Shown one piece after another: positions 51,627-60,949 of a DNA stretch of 64,000 bases. Source of the DNA: HT1-32 sp040219025 (GTDB taxonomy: Bacteria > Pseudomonadota > Alphaproteobacteria > Rhodospirillales > HT1-32); the NCBI GenBank assembly GCA_040219025.1, contig JAVJTE010000009.1, positions 1-64,000 on the forward strand, written 5' to 3'. Position 1 is the stretch's first letter. The number at the start of each line of letters is the position of its first letter. The notes beneath the pieces were generated by a model. The model saw only the letters and a list, made by a program, of their open reading frames with translations. It ran no database searches and had not been told where the DNA came from. The translations under genes and the position numbers were made by a program.

Positions 51627-52049
51627 TCAGCCGACGACTTCGGTCTGTGCGAAGAAATAGGCGATTTCGATCGCGGCATTCTCCGGACTGTCGGATCCGT
51701 GCACGGAATTTGCTTCGATGCTTTCGGCGAAATCCTTCCGGATTGTGCCTTCATCAGCATTGGCCGGGTTTGTGGCACCCATGATGTCGCGGTTTGCTTT
51801 CACGGCGTTTTCGCCTTCCAGCACCTGGACGACGACCGGTCCGGATGTCATGAAATCACAGAGTTCGCCAAAGAAGGCACGCTCGCGATGGACGGCGTAA
51901 AAACCTTCCGCCTGCTTGCGGGTCAGCCACAGACGTTTCTGGGCGATAACCCGCAGACCCTTTTCTTCAAACCGCGCAATGATCTTGCCGGTCAGGTTCC
52001 GGCGGGTTGCGTCCGGTTTAATGATGGATAATGTACGTTCGATTGCCAT
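51627..52049 (-). CDS. ndk: Nucleoside diphosphate kinase
   Basis: The 140-residue protein is a full-length Ndk: ERTLSIIKPDATRRNLTGKI at the start, GPVVVQVLEGENAVKANRDIMGATNPANADEGTIR in the middle, and NSVHGSDSPENAAIEIAYFF near residue 115, with the phosphorylated His. It transfers the gamma-phosphate from ATP to NDPs, serving dNTP and GTP pools. Transcription is opposite to ABC-F, from which it is divergent by about 100 bp. Confidence 0.97.
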   Translation of the reverse strand: MAIERTLSIIKPDATRRNLTGKIIARFEEKGLRVIAQKRLWLTRKQAEGFYAVHRERAFFGELCDFMTSGPVVVQVLEGENAVKANRDIMGATNPANADEGTIRKDFAESIEANSVHGSDSPENAAIEIAYFFAQTEVVG

Positions 52050-52153
52050 TGTAAAAAACTCTCTTTGCCTCAGGTTACGGCGCGCGGTTTATAGCGGCGC
52101 TGCATAGCGCAAGCAACCACGCCTTTGACCTCATTGTTCGAGAATCTGAAAAT

Positions 52154-54031
52154 ATGCTGCATATCAATGACCTGACCTACCGGATTGCCGGCCGATTGCT
52201 GCTCGAACAGGCGACTGTCGCCGTCTCGGATTACCAGAGAATCGGGCTCGTCGGGCGTAACGGCGCAGGCAAGTCGACCCTTTTCCGGCTTATTCTGGGG
52301 GAGATCGCGCCGGAATCAGGGACAATCTCGATGCAGCCCGGCCGCCGGATGGCAACTGTGGCGCAGGAAGCCCCCGACGGCGATACCAGCCTGATCGACA
52401 CGGTTCTGGCCGCGGATATCGAGCGTGCAGAGCTGATGACCAAACTGGAACAGGATCCCGGCCGCCCCGACGTGGCAGACATTCACGACCGTCTGACCCA
52501 GATTGATGCCCATTCAGCGCCGGCCAGGGCCGCCGGCATTCTGTCCGGCCTCGGATTCTCGGACGCGCAGCAGCTGGGCCCCTGTAACGCCCTTTCCGGT
52601 GGCTGGCGGATGCGCGTGGCACTTGGCGCGGCCCTGTTTTCCAACCCGGACCTGCTGCTGCTGGATGAGCCGACCAACCATCTGGATGTCGAGGCAACGA
52701 TCTGGCTGACCAACTTCCTGAAGAACTGGCGCGGCACCCTGATTGTCATCAGTCACGACCGGAACCTGCTGAACCGGGTCACCACGCGCACGGTGCTGGT
52801 TCAGGGCGGGCGCCTGACCGCCTATGGCGGGAATTTCGACACCTTCCGCAAGACCCGGGCCGAACAGCAGCGGGTGCAGGCAAAGACGACCGAAAAGCAG
52901 ATGGCCCAGCGCCGTCACATGCAGGAGTTCGTCGACCGGTTCCGCTACAAGGCATCGAAGGCGCGACAGGCGCAAAGTCGTCTGAAAATGCTGGAGAAGA
53001 TGGAAATCGCTTCCCCGGTTGTTGAGGAAGCCCTGCCAAACTTCGACTTTCCGGCCCCGGATCCGCTATCGCCACCGCTGATCAATCTGGAAGGCGTCAA
53101 TGTCGGCTATGAGCCGGGCAAGCCGGTCTTGCGCGGCCTCGACATGCGGATCGACATGGATGACCGGATTGCCCTGCTCGGTGCCAACGGCAATGGCAAG
53201 TCGACCCTGGCAAAGCTGTTCGCCGGTCGCCTGAAGCCGGAAACCGGCACCCTCAGAAAATCTTCCAAGCTGGTCGTCGGTTATTTTGCCCAGCACCAGA
53301 CCGACGAGTTCGATCTGACCGGCAGCCCGCTGAGCCATATGTCGAAACTGATGCCGATGGCGACGGAGACAAAGGTTCGTGCCCATCTCGGCCGTTTCGG
53401 TTTTGGAGCCGACAAGGTGGAAACCAGAGTCGGCAGCCTGTCCGGTGGCGAGAAGGCCCGGCTGCTGTTTGCCCTGATGAGTCGCGAAGCGCCGCATCTG
53501 ATGATCCTTGATGAGCCGACCAACCATCTGGATATCGATGCCCGGGAGGCTCTCGTTTCCGCGCTCAATGCCTGGGAAGGTGCGGTCATTCTGATCAGCC
53601 ATGATGCGCGGCTGATCGAGCTTTGTGCCGACCGGCTGCTGCTGATCAGCGACGGCGAGGTCAAGCCGTTCGACGGCGACATGGACGATTATGAAGCCTT
53701 CGTCACCGGCAAGAGCCGGACGGCGTCAACCGACAAGACGACAAGCAGCGACAATGAGGAAAGCAGCAAGAGCCGGCGAAAAGCCAAAGCCGGCAACCGG
53801 GCCGACAAAGCCCCCTTGCGCCGAAAGGCGACTGAAGCTGAAAAAGAGATGATCCGTCTGACGCGCAAGCGCAGTCTGATTGAATCCAAAATGGCCCAGC
53901 CGGACTTCTACAACAGCCCGGCAGTCCGGATTACAGCCTTCCAGAAAGAACTGGCTGATGTCAGAGCCGCCATTTCAGAAGCCGAGACCCGATGGCTGGA
54001 AGCCGAGGAAGCGCTGGAGGTGGCGGAATAG
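52154..54031 (+). CDS. ABC-F family ATPase (Uup/YheS-like)
   Basis: The 625-residue soluble protein has two ATPase domains and no membrane segment. Domain 1 has Walker A GRNGAGKSTLF near residue 35, LSGGWRMRVALGAAL near 148 and LLLDEPTNHLDVEA near 172. Domain 2 has GANGNGKSTLAKLF near 342, LSGGEKARLLFAL near 430 and LILDEPTNHLDID near 450. A linker helix and a C-terminal charged coiled-coil (residues 540-620) follow. ABC-F proteins act on ribosomes or, for Uup, in DNA structure maintenance. The subfamily is not settled. Confidence 0.93.
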   Translation: MLHINDLTYRIAGRLLLEQATVAVSDYQRIGLVGRNGAGKSTLFRLILGEIAPESGTISMQPGRRMATVAQEAPDGDTSLIDTVLAADIERAELMTKLEQDPGRPDVADIHDRLTQIDAHSAPARAAGILSGLGFSDAQQLGPCNALSGGWRMRVALGAALFSNPDLLLLDEPTNHLDVEATIWLTNFLKNWRGTLIVISHDRNLLNRVTTRTVLVQGGRLTAYGGNFDTFRKTRAEQQRVQAKTTEKQMAQRRHMQEFVDRFRYKASKARQAQSRLKMLEKMEIASPVVEEALPNFDFPAPDPLSPPLINLEGVNVGYEPGKPVLRGLDMRIDMDDRIALLGANGNGKSTLAKLFAGRLKPETGTLRKSSKLVVGYFAQHQTDEFDLTGSPLSHMSKLMPMATETKVRAHLGRFGFGADKVETRVGSLSGGEKARLLFALMSREAPHLMILDEPTNHLDIDAREALVSALNAWEGAVILISHDARLIELCADRLLLISDGEVKPFDGDMDDYEAFVTGKSRTASTDKTTSSDNEESSKSRRKAKAGNRADKAPLRRKATEAEKEMIRLTRKRSLIESKMAQPDFYNSPAVRITAFQKELADVRAAISEAETRWLEAEEALEVAE

Positions 54032-54122
54032 CGCCGATCAGAGTGCTTGAAGCTTAAATAAAAATTTGTTCAGTTTTCCATCTAACCATTTGATTCCAAC
54101 CTGAGGCCAAGGTGACTTCCTG

Positions 54123-54782
54123 ATGTCAAACAAAGAAGAGTTTTTAAAGGGGGAAGCAGACCGCTTTTTTAGTCGCACGCTTGCTCACGAACACAAGCCG
54201 CTCGAGGACAAAGTCTGTCGTCTGCTGGCCGAATGGCTAAACCCGTTTAAAGACAGTATAGAAACCAATCTTGAAGTTGGTTCCAGTGACGGACGCGTTC
54301 TTAACACCATTACAACCGAGCTGGGATCAAGCGGGTATGGTCTGGAGCCGAGCCATAATGCCATAGATGTGTCTTCGAGAGATTTCCCGAACTTGCAATT
54401 CGTGAACGGCTTTGCTGATCAGCTCCCTTACAACTCGGAATTTTTTGATTTCGTGCATCTCGGGTTTTTCCTTTATCTTGTTGATCGATCCGATTATCTG
54501 CGATGCATTTCAGAGGCTGACAGAGTACTGAAGCCGGGTGGTTTTCTTTCCATTCTGGATTTTGATCCGGCCTATTCCCAGAAAAGAAATTACCGTCACA
54601 ATGAAAATATAAAAACATTTAAACAAAATAATTTGGCAATGTTCCTAAGCAGCGAAATGTATTATTTAGTTAATAAATCTTCGATGTCACACACAAGTTC
54701 CCAATTTGAACGAGACAGCGACTTCAGGGTATCACTTTCATTACTTTATAAAGAAACAGACCCTTTTCCATTGAACCCTTGA
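54123..54782 (+). CDS. SAM-dependent methyltransferase, AT-rich gene
   Basis: The 219-residue protein has a class I methyltransferase core: LEVGSSDGRVLNTI near residue 40 (motif I), YGLEPSHNAID near 65, ADQLPYNSEFFDFVHLGFFLYLVD near 90 and DRVLKPGGFLSILDF near 130. Substrate cannot be assigned. Codon and base use are visibly more AT-rich than neighbours (runs of A/T in the last 200 bp and in both flanks), which suggests recent transfer. AAGGTGA upstream supports the start at 54123. Confidence 0.78.
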   Translation: MSNKEEFLKGEADRFFSRTLAHEHKPLEDKVCRLLAEWLNPFKDSIETNLEVGSSDGRVLNTITTELGSSGYGLEPSHNAIDVSSRDFPNLQFVNGFADQLPYNSEFFDFVHLGFFLYLVDRSDYLRCISEADRVLKPGGFLSILDFDPAYSQKRNYRHNENIKTFKQNNLAMFLSSEMYYLVNKSSMSHTSSQFERDSDFRVSLSLLYKETDPFPLNP

Positions 54783-54894
54783 AACTACATCTACAAAACT
54801 GCGGCAGGTTGAAATTATCTTCCCTTGATATCTTGAATTCAGCGAGCCGTGACGAAATGTCTAATGCTCTGGCAATTACCCGCAGGAAGTTAGT

Positions 54895-55263
54895 ATGATT
54901 CAACGCAGGGACTTCAGCATTGGATTATTGGCTGCTATCGGATTTTCCTCGACAGCCCACGCGCACCATGGCTGGCGCTGGACTGCCGATGGCAATGTCG
55001 AGGTGATCGGTATTGTGAAATCCGCCACGCTCGGCAACCCGCACGGCGTCCTAATCCTTGACGTTGAGGGAGAAGAGTGGACTGCAGAAGTTGGACAGCC
55101 CTGGCGCAACGCGCGCGCCGGCCTGACGGATGCGATGATGGCCCCGGGAACGGAAGTCACGATTATCGGACAACGTTCTGCCGACCCGAACGAAAAACGT
55201 GTGAAGGCTGAACGGGTCAGGATCGGCGGCAAACTCTATGAGCTTTATCCGGAACGCGCCTGA
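54895..55263 (+). CDS. DUF6152-like periplasmic protein
   Basis: The 122-residue protein begins MIQRRDFSIGLLAAIGFSSTAHA, a Tat-like (RRDFS) signal peptide. The mature part HHGWRWTADGNVEVIGIVKSATLGNPHGVLILDVEGEEWTAEVGQPWRNARAGLT is a small OB-like beta protein fitting DUF6152. An HH pair directly after the cut could bind metal. Function is unknown. It precedes the four-helix membrane protein at 55279 by 15 bp, probably one transcript. Confidence 0.7.
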   Translation: MIQRRDFSIGLLAAIGFSSTAHAHHGWRWTADGNVEVIGIVKSATLGNPHGVLILDVEGEEWTAEVGQPWRNARAGLTDAMMAPGTEVTIIGQRSADPNEKRVKAERVRIGGKLYELYPERA

Positions 55264-55278
55264 CGGGAATAGCCGCCC

Positions 55279-55755
55279 GTGCTGGTTGATCTGCTAACGG
55301 CCCTGCAATCATCTGACGCCGCCACCGCCCTCCGGAAATCCTTCTGGGTATATCCGGTGATCAATGCCGGTCATATTCTCGGTCTGGCCATGATCTTCGG
55401 GTCTATCCTGCCGATGGACCTGCGGCTGATCGGGTTCTGGCAAAAGACTGATTATCAGCAACTGGCCAAAGTGCTTGTTCCAGTGGCCGCTACCGGTGTT
55501 CTGCTGGCCCTGACAACCGGCATCGCCCTGTTCAGCGCACGCCCCCTCGATTATGCCTTCAAACCGTTATTCCAGATAAAAATTGCGATCATCATCATGG
55601 TCGTTCTCAATGCCCTTCTGCTGCATCGGACAACTCTCTGGACCACCGCCCCGACTGAAGGGCAGCCCCCCTCGAGATTTCGGATTGCCGGGATAATTTC
55701 GATCACCGGGTGGGTATCGGTCATTATTACCGGTCGATTTCTGGGATATTATTAA
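55279..55755 (+). CDS. Four-helix membrane protein (DUF6644/DUF2214-like)
   Basis: The 158-residue protein from GTG 55279 has four hydrophobic segments: VYPVINAGHILGLAMIFGS near residue 25, VLVPVAATGVLLALTTGIAL near 67, IKIAIIIMVVLNALLL near 100 and IAGIISITGWVSVIITGRFLG near 135. The His in the first segment could bind a heme or metal, as in related DUF2214-type proteins. It follows the DUF6152-like gene closely, and the pair probably works together in the envelope. Function is unknown. Confidence 0.7.
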   Translation: MLVDLLTALQSSDAATALRKSFWVYPVINAGHILGLAMIFGSILPMDLRLIGFWQKTDYQQLAKVLVPVAATGVLLALTTGIALFSARPLDYAFKPLFQIKIAIIIMVVLNALLLHRTTLWTTAPTEGQPPSRFRIAGIISITGWVSVIITGRFLGYY

Positions 55756-55824
55756 TTCTTTGCCGCCTGAGTTTTGCCGGCATCTGTGAATTGATCGTCT
55801 CCCCCAAACGATGTATCAGGCTGG

Positions 55825-57195
55825 ATGACCCCGGAGAAGACCACTACACCCAGAAATATGGCTTTTTGGCTACTGCTGGTCGTAATCAGCCTGGCTGGAT
55901 TTCTTGCGGCTCTGGAAGCTGGTAGCTGGTACATCTGGACGCATGTCCTGCGGGCAAATGACTATGTAGAGCTTTACGGAGAAAGAATGGCCTCGATTGA
56001 CCGGTTGATGGTTAATCCTGAGACAGATGCCATTGGCTACGAAGCCGGAACCACTGTCGTCACATACAACACCGGTGAATTTGTTGACCGTTTCCCGGTG
56101 TGGTTTTCGCCGGAACTCGGGGTCGGCATCTTCGACGATGGCATTGATCAGGTACCAAACCGGGCGGTCGTGATCGGTGACTCCTTCGGGCGCGGGGTCG
56201 GGGCAACCACATTAAGCCAAAACTGGGTGGAAACCGCCGAGCGCAAAGCCAAAGATACCGATATTGTAAACCTGTCGTTCGTCGGATCCGGACTTGCCGG
56301 ATATATCGACAGCTACCGGCGATATGCGAAATATTTCCCCCATGAAACTGTCATTCTCAGTTTTGACGCGGACTCGGATTTCATCGATTCTGCCTATTCG
56401 CGAAACCGGCTGGTTCTGTTCCGGTCGGCCGATGATCTCAAAAGGCGTGCAGTTGCGCTGAATTACGATGAAGGCTGTGACCGCCTGCAACAGGCATGGC
56501 TGACCAGTTGGACTCTGCAGACGGTCCCGGAAATTCTGCGCCGACGCTACGAATGGGCCAATGTGGCCTTGCGGAATTTTTTCCCGCCTTGCCCGAGTGC
56601 AGCCGAACCTCCGGCCGAGATTCTTCGCGAACGTGATATTGCCTCACAGGAGGCCAGTGCATACAGACAGACAGAGACCGACGGTCTCATGTTTGTTTCC
56701 GACAAGCTGCGAGATGTCCTGACAACCCGGGATCTGGGAGCCGAAAGCAGGGAAACGACATATAACGGATTTCGTCTTCTTCTACGGCCTTACCATAGCG
56801 ACCGGATGCTGGCAGATCTGCTGGTCGACAGCATAGCGGACAGAATCCTCGACTTCGCGGACGAGGTTGGAAAACTTGGCAAATGTCTGGTCATCGTGAT
56901 GCATCCGACAAAATCTGAGATCTATGCAGCACAGGATGATGATATCGTCTCCGGCGACCTGACCGCCGCAGATATCAGATATCCTTTCGAGCGCCTGAAA
57001 GACCGCCTGTCTGATGGTGTCAGGGTTATTGATCCAACCCCCACCTTGCGCGAGGCGACGAAGGCAACACAGTACAGACTCTATTATCCGGTCGATATGC
57101 ATTACACACCGGCTGGCTATTCGATTGTCGGCAATGTGGTCGGTGACGCACTGGCTGCATCCCGGTTTCCTCAACCCGGTTGTGTGCTGCGCTAG
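55825..57195 (+). CDS. Membrane-anchored SGNH-fold protein
   Basis: The 456-residue protein has an N-terminal anchor (NMAFWLLLVVISLAGFLAALEAGSWYIW) then a periplasmic SGNH-like domain. NRAVVIGDSFGRGVGA near residue 110 is the block I motif with the nucleophile Ser, and DMHYTPAGYSIVG near the C-terminus carries the Asp-x-His of block V. AlgJ/AlgX-like proteins with this plan O-acetylate exported polysaccharides. The acyl donor and target are unknown. It lies 69 bp after the membrane protein on the same strand. Confidence 0.75.
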   Translation: MTPEKTTTPRNMAFWLLLVVISLAGFLAALEAGSWYIWTHVLRANDYVELYGERMASIDRLMVNPETDAIGYEAGTTVVTYNTGEFVDRFPVWFSPELGVGIFDDGIDQVPNRAVVIGDSFGRGVGATTLSQNWVETAERKAKDTDIVNLSFVGSGLAGYIDSYRRYAKYFPHETVILSFDADSDFIDSAYSRNRLVLFRSADDLKRRAVALNYDEGCDRLQQAWLTSWTLQTVPEILRRRYEWANVALRNFFPPCPSAAEPPAEILRERDIASQEASAYRQTETDGLMFVSDKLRDVLTTRDLGAESRETTYNGFRLLLRPYHSDRMLADLLVDSIADRILDFADEVGKLGKCLVIVMHPTKSEIYAAQDDDIVSGDLTAADIRYPFERLKDRLSDGVRVIDPTPTLREATKATQYRLYYPVDMHYTPAGYSIVGNVVGDALAASRFPQPGCVLR

Positions 57196-57236
57196 ACGCT
57201 CGTTTCAGTCCCGCCTCACGCCATCTGTCTGTGTCG

Positions 57237-57911
57237 TCAGGCTGCCGTGCGGCCATAGCCGTTAAACAGGTCGAGCAGGCGCTCGCGCCAGCCGAATACC
57301 GGGTCATCGGTTTCAAGCAGTGTCACATCGCTGGTGATGGCCGCCCACTGGAAGGAACCGAACAGGATGTAATCCGCATATCCCGGCTGTGCACCGGACA
57401 GAAACGGCTGTTCGCCAAGGGTGAGCCGGGCCGGTGTCAGCGCTTTTCGGAACGTTTCCAGACGCTGGTCGAGGTCACCGCAGACGTCCTCCAGGCGACA
57501 TCCGAAGCGGGCTTCCCGCGTCGTCCGGAAATGCGCCTCGTCAAGGTCGGTCACGTCATCCAGAATGTCTGCCACGATCATCGGCGCCAGTGCCGCATTG
57601 ATCACCGTGTCGGTCCAGTGGTTCACAAACCGGGCCAGGCCGCGGGCCTCCGGTCCGGCCATCAGTGCCGGGCGATCAGCATAAAATTCATCCAGATAGA
57701 CCGCGATATCCCAGCTGTCGGTCACGGTCCGGTCACCATCCACCAGCACCGGAACCTTTTTATAATCAACAAAATCCAGTGTGCGTTTATCGGCAAATCC
57801 GACAGCGACATGCTCCGCCTCTAGTCCCTTGTGGCGGATCGCCATATCCGTGCGCCAGCAGAAAGGGCTGAATCGTCGTCCGTCGCGTCCATCAAGTTCA
57901 TAAAGGATCAT
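57237..57911 (-). CDS. Glutathione S-transferase family protein
   Basis: The 224-residue protein has an N-terminal thioredoxin-like fold (MILYELDGRDGRRFSPFCWRTDMAIRHKGLEAEHVAVGF) with the FSPFCWR segment in place of the usual CPxC. KKVPVLVDGDRTVTDSWDIAVYLDEFY closes the glutathione site. The C-terminal helical domain has FLSGAQPGYADYILFGSFQW. Such atypical GSTs are related to the Ure2p/beta-etherase group. No substrate is visible. It is transcribed in the same direction as the ferredoxin gene, 65 bp away. Confidence 0.85.
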   Translation of the reverse strand: MILYELDGRDGRRFSPFCWRTDMAIRHKGLEAEHVAVGFADKRTLDFVDYKKVPVLVDGDRTVTDSWDIAVYLDEFYADRPALMAGPEARGLARFVNHWTDTVINAALAPMIVADILDDVTDLDEAHFRTTREARFGCRLEDVCGDLDQRLETFRKALTPARLTLGEQPFLSGAQPGYADYILFGSFQWAAITSDVTLLETDDPVFGWRERLLDLFNGYGRTAA

Positions 57912-57976
57912 CGTGCATTATCCTGCGGTTGAGTTTTTATTCAGAAATCAGGGCAGCCCCTGCGACAGAAGCAACG

Positions 57977-58285
57977 CTAGCCGACGAGTTTCACCTTGAG
58001 CCCGTCAAGTTCATCTGTGATTTCAATCTGGCAGCCAAGCCGCGAGTTGCGGTCGAGTTCAAAACACAGATCGAGTGTGTCTTCTTCATCTTCGGATTTC
58101 GGCGCAAGCTTTGCCGCCCAGGCTTCATCAACGATCACATGACAGGTGGCGCAGGCCATCGACCCGCCACATTCACACGGCAAATTCAGATCTTCATCAT
58201 AGGCGACATCCAGAATTGTCTGCCCTGCCTTGACCTCGTAGCTGGTCTCGTTCCCGTCCTGGTCGACCACAATCAGTTTTGGCAT
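57977..58285 (-). CDS. 2Fe-2S ferredoxin, adrenodoxin/FdxB type
   Basis: The 102-residue protein from ATG 58285 has CECGGSMACATCHV near residue 42 and a fourth Cys in RLGCQI near 84, spaced as in adrenodoxin-type ferredoxins. An acidic patch, EDEEDTLDL, lies between them and likely contacts a reductase or partner. GGAGG sits five bases before the ATG at 58285; a GTG-like start at 58297 overlaps it. It could serve iron-sulfur assembly or a monooxygenase; neither is adjacent. Confidence 0.92.
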   Translation of the reverse strand: MPKLIVVDQDGNETSYEVKAGQTILDVAYDEDLNLPCECGGSMACATCHVIVDEAWAAKLAPKSEDEEDTLDLCFELDRNSRLGCQIEITDELDGLKVKLVG

Positions 58286-58424
58286 TGAGCCCTCCACGCA
58301 TTAAAGACGGTCGGAAAGATAATTTCTTCGCACCTGCGAAACCAACGGTTTTTTCTGTACTTTTCGGGCTGATTGGCCCTGATTGAGGTGCTTTTTATCA
58401 TCTGGTATCGGACCCATTGGCGAA

Positions 58425-59981
58425 ATGGTCAAATCAAGCTTCGGCATCGTTCTCGGGAGTCTGAGTTTCGACCGGGAGCTGTCAACACCCCTGCACCGCC
58501 AGCTCTACACCCAGCTGCGCGAGGTCATACTGAAGGGTCGCCTGCCTGCCGGAACCCGGCTGCCGGCCAGCCGTACACTGGCGGCAGAGACCGGACTGAG
58601 CCGCAATACGGTCGTCGAGGCCTTTGAACAGCTGCTGGCAGAAGGCTATGTGGAAAGCCGTGTCGGCTCCGGCACCAGGGTCGCGGCTGTGACCCCGGAT
58701 GATTTTCTGCAGGCCGGTCAGGGCAAGGCGGAGGCACCCACCTCTCGTGCCGCCGGGGCACTCTCCGAACGGGGCAAGGTGCTGGCAACCGCCCGTCCGC
58801 TGTATCGCAGCAGCTTCGATGCCGTCACCAGCGAGGGACAGCCGTTCGCTGCCGGGTTGCCGGCGATGGACCGGTTTCCCTGGACTCTCTGGCGCAGGCT
58901 GATGTCCCGGCGCATGCGCAATCCTGATCGCGGGTTGCTGCATTACGGCGATCCCCAGGGACACCCGCCGCTGCGTCAGGCCATCGCCGGCTATGTCTCG
59001 ACGGCCCGTGGGGTCAGGGTGACGCCCGATCAGGTCATTGTGCTCTCCGGATCACAGCAGGCGCTCGACCTCGCCGCCCGGCTGCTGCTCGACCCCGGTG
59101 ACCCGGTCTGGGTTGAAGATCCCTGCTATCCCGGTGCGCGTGGTGCGCTGGCCGGTGCCGGAGCACGAATTGTCCCCGTCGGTATTGACGCGGAAGGTCT
59201 GGATGTCAGCGAAGGCCGTCGCATCGCGCCCGATGCAAGACTGGCCTTCGTCACCCCCTCGCATCAGTACCCGCTTGGCGTCACCATGACCCTGGCACGA
59301 CGGCTGAGCCTGATGGAATGGGCCCGGGAATCCGGTGCCTGGATCATCGAGGACGACTATGACAGCGAATACCGCTTCAGCGGTCGCCCGGTTCCGGCAA
59401 TGCAGGGACTGGATACGGACGGTCGGGTGATCTATCTCGGCTCGTTCTCCAAGGTGCTGTTTCCATCGATCCGGATAGGCTACATGATCGCCCCCGATGA
59501 CCTGACCGACGCCTTCGTCGCCGCCCGCGCCCTGACGGATGGTCACAGCCCGACCCTGACACAGGCGGTACTGGCCGACTTCATCGACGGCGGCCATTTC
59601 AGCGGCCATCTCCGCCGGATGCGGACGCTCTATGCCGAACGCCAGACAAGACTGCTGGCCGCTGCCCGCAGCCTTCTGCCCGAGGGCTGCCGGCTGGAGC
59701 CAACGGAAAGCGGCATGCATCTGATGTGCTGGCTGCCACCGGGCGCGGATGACCGGGCGATTTCAGACGCGGCCCGAAAGACCGGCATTACCGCGACACC
59801 CCTGTCCGCCCTTACCCTGACCCACAGCTACGGTCCGGCCCTCACGCTCGGCTTTGCCAGTACCGACGGCGTCATCATGCGCGACGGCCTGAAACGTCTG
59901 GCATCGGTCATCCGGACAACAGCGGGGGCGTCACCGGCCTTACAGGCCGATGACCAGCCAGGCGGTATATCCGATATATGA
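58425..59981 (+). CDS. MocR-type regulator (GntR helix-turn-helix fused to aminotransferase fold)
   Basis: The 518-residue protein joins an N-terminal winged helix (LHRQLYTQLREVILKGRLPAGTRLPASRTLAAETGLSRNTVVEAFEQL) to a class I aminotransferase domain from about residue 150. The PLP lysine is in YLGSFSKVLFPSIRIGYM near residue 340. MocR proteins regulate PLP, GABA or taurine genes by ligand-bound PLP. The ATG at 58425 is preferred; the frame is open to TTG 58383. It overlaps the convergent antiporter gene by 42 bp at its 3' end. Targets are not evident. Confidence 0.92.
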   Translation: MVKSSFGIVLGSLSFDRELSTPLHRQLYTQLREVILKGRLPAGTRLPASRTLAAETGLSRNTVVEAFEQLLAEGYVESRVGSGTRVAAVTPDDFLQAGQGKAEAPTSRAAGALSERGKVLATARPLYRSSFDAVTSEGQPFAAGLPAMDRFPWTLWRRLMSRRMRNPDRGLLHYGDPQGHPPLRQAIAGYVSTARGVRVTPDQVIVLSGSQQALDLAARLLLDPGDPVWVEDPCYPGARGALAGAGARIVPVGIDAEGLDVSEGRRIAPDARLAFVTPSHQYPLGVTMTLARRLSLMEWARESGAWIIEDDYDSEYRFSGRPVPAMQGLDTDGRVIYLGSFSKVLFPSIRIGYMIAPDDLTDAFVAARALTDGHSPTLTQAVLADFIDGGHFSGHLRRMRTLYAERQTRLLAAARSLLPEGCRLEPTESGMHLMCWLPPGADDRAISDAARKTGITATPLSALTLTHSYGPALTLGFASTDGVIMRDGLKRLASVIRTTAGASPALQADDQPGGISDI

Positions 59982-60902
59982 TGCAAGCAGCAACGTTCCC
60001 TCAAAGCGGTTGATGATGCCTGCACCCCTGAAACCGAAAGAGACGACAAGAAGGGCTGCTGTCAGCAGGCCGACAACAAGCAGGTCCCGGTGGAGGATTT
60101 CCTGTGGCACCGGCGTCGGGGCGAGCACCCCGGCGATACCGACCACGGCAAGCGTGTTGAACAGATTCGAGCCGAGTATGTTCCCCAGCGCCAGATCGGG
60201 CTGTCCCTTTCTCGCCGCCGACAAGGAGGCGGCAAGTTCCGGAAGAGAAGTGCCGACAGCGACAATGGTCAGGCCGATCAGAAGATCGGAGACGCCCAGA
60301 CTGCTGGCAATTTCCACGGCACCCCAGACAAGCAGGCGTGAACTGGCAATCAGCAGGATGAGACCGATGACAACCCATGCCAGCGATTTTGTGAGAGAAT
60401 CGCTTTTTTCATCAAGCCCCTCCTGAACCTCTGCACCCAGCGGGTCATCCCGGTTTCGCAGGCCTTCGACGATGCTCCAGCCCATCAGCACCGCGAAAAC
60501 ACCCAGAAGAACCAACGCATCAAGACGATCCAGCTGACCATCTGCCAGCAGCAAAGCAGACAGCGCCGTTATACCGAGGAGAACCGGGATCTCCTTTCTG
60601 ACCACGACAGACTGGGCGGCAATCGGGCAGATCATCGCCGTCACGCCGAGAATCAGGCCGATATTCGCGATGTTGGAGCCATAGGCATTGCCCAGCGCAA
60701 GGCCGGGATTACCCTCGACAGCCGCAAAGGCGGAAACCATCATCTCCGGCGCTGATGTCCCGAAGCCGATGATGACCATGCCGATCAGAAGCGGTGAAAT
60801 CGAGTAATGGGCCGCGACCGCTGCGGCGCCTTCGACAAACCGGTCGGCGCTCCAGACCAGAAGCAGCAATCCGCCGACGACAGCAAGTGATGCCAGCAAC
60901 AT
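59940..60902 (-). CDS. Ca2+/Na+ antiporter, CaCA family (YrbG-like)
   Basis: The 320-residue protein has ten or so hydrophobic helices with two inverted alpha repeats: GFGTSAPEMMVSAFAAVEGNPGLALGNAYGSNIANIG near residue 45 and AVGTSLPELAASLSAARKGQPDLALGNILGSNLFNTL near 215. These line the ion path in the CaCA family. It probably moves Ca2+, Na+, K+ or H+ across the inner membrane. The reading frame overlaps the 3' end of the MocR gene by 42 bp. A 7-bp inverted repeat lies 31 bp upstream of the start. Confidence 0.93.
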   Translation of the reverse strand: MLLASLAVVGGLLLLVWSADRFVEGAAAVAAHYSISPLLIGMVIIGFGTSAPEMMVSAFAAVEGNPGLALGNAYGSNIANIGLILGVTAMICPIAAQSVVVRKEIPVLLGITALSALLLADGQLDRLDALVLLGVFAVLMGWSIVEGLRNRDDPLGAEVQEGLDEKSDSLTKSLAWVVIGLILLIASSRLLVWGAVEIASSLGVSDLLIGLTIVAVGTSLPELAASLSAARKGQPDLALGNILGSNLFNTLAVVGIAGVLAPTPVPQEILHRDLLVVGLLTAALLVVSFGFRGAGIINRFEGTLLLASYIGYTAWLVIGL

Positions 60903-60933
60903 GTAACCTGATACTCCGGATAACCAATGTGAC

Positions 60934-60949
60934 CGATAAGGGCTTATCG
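60934..60949. promoter_or_regulatory. Inverted repeat upstream of the antiporter gene
   Basis: CGATAAG-GG-CTTATCG is a perfect seven-base inverted repeat ending 32 bp before the antiporter start. It could be a regulator binding site; no regulator is assigned. The rest of 60903-61117 shows nothing else clear. Confidence 0.4.
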
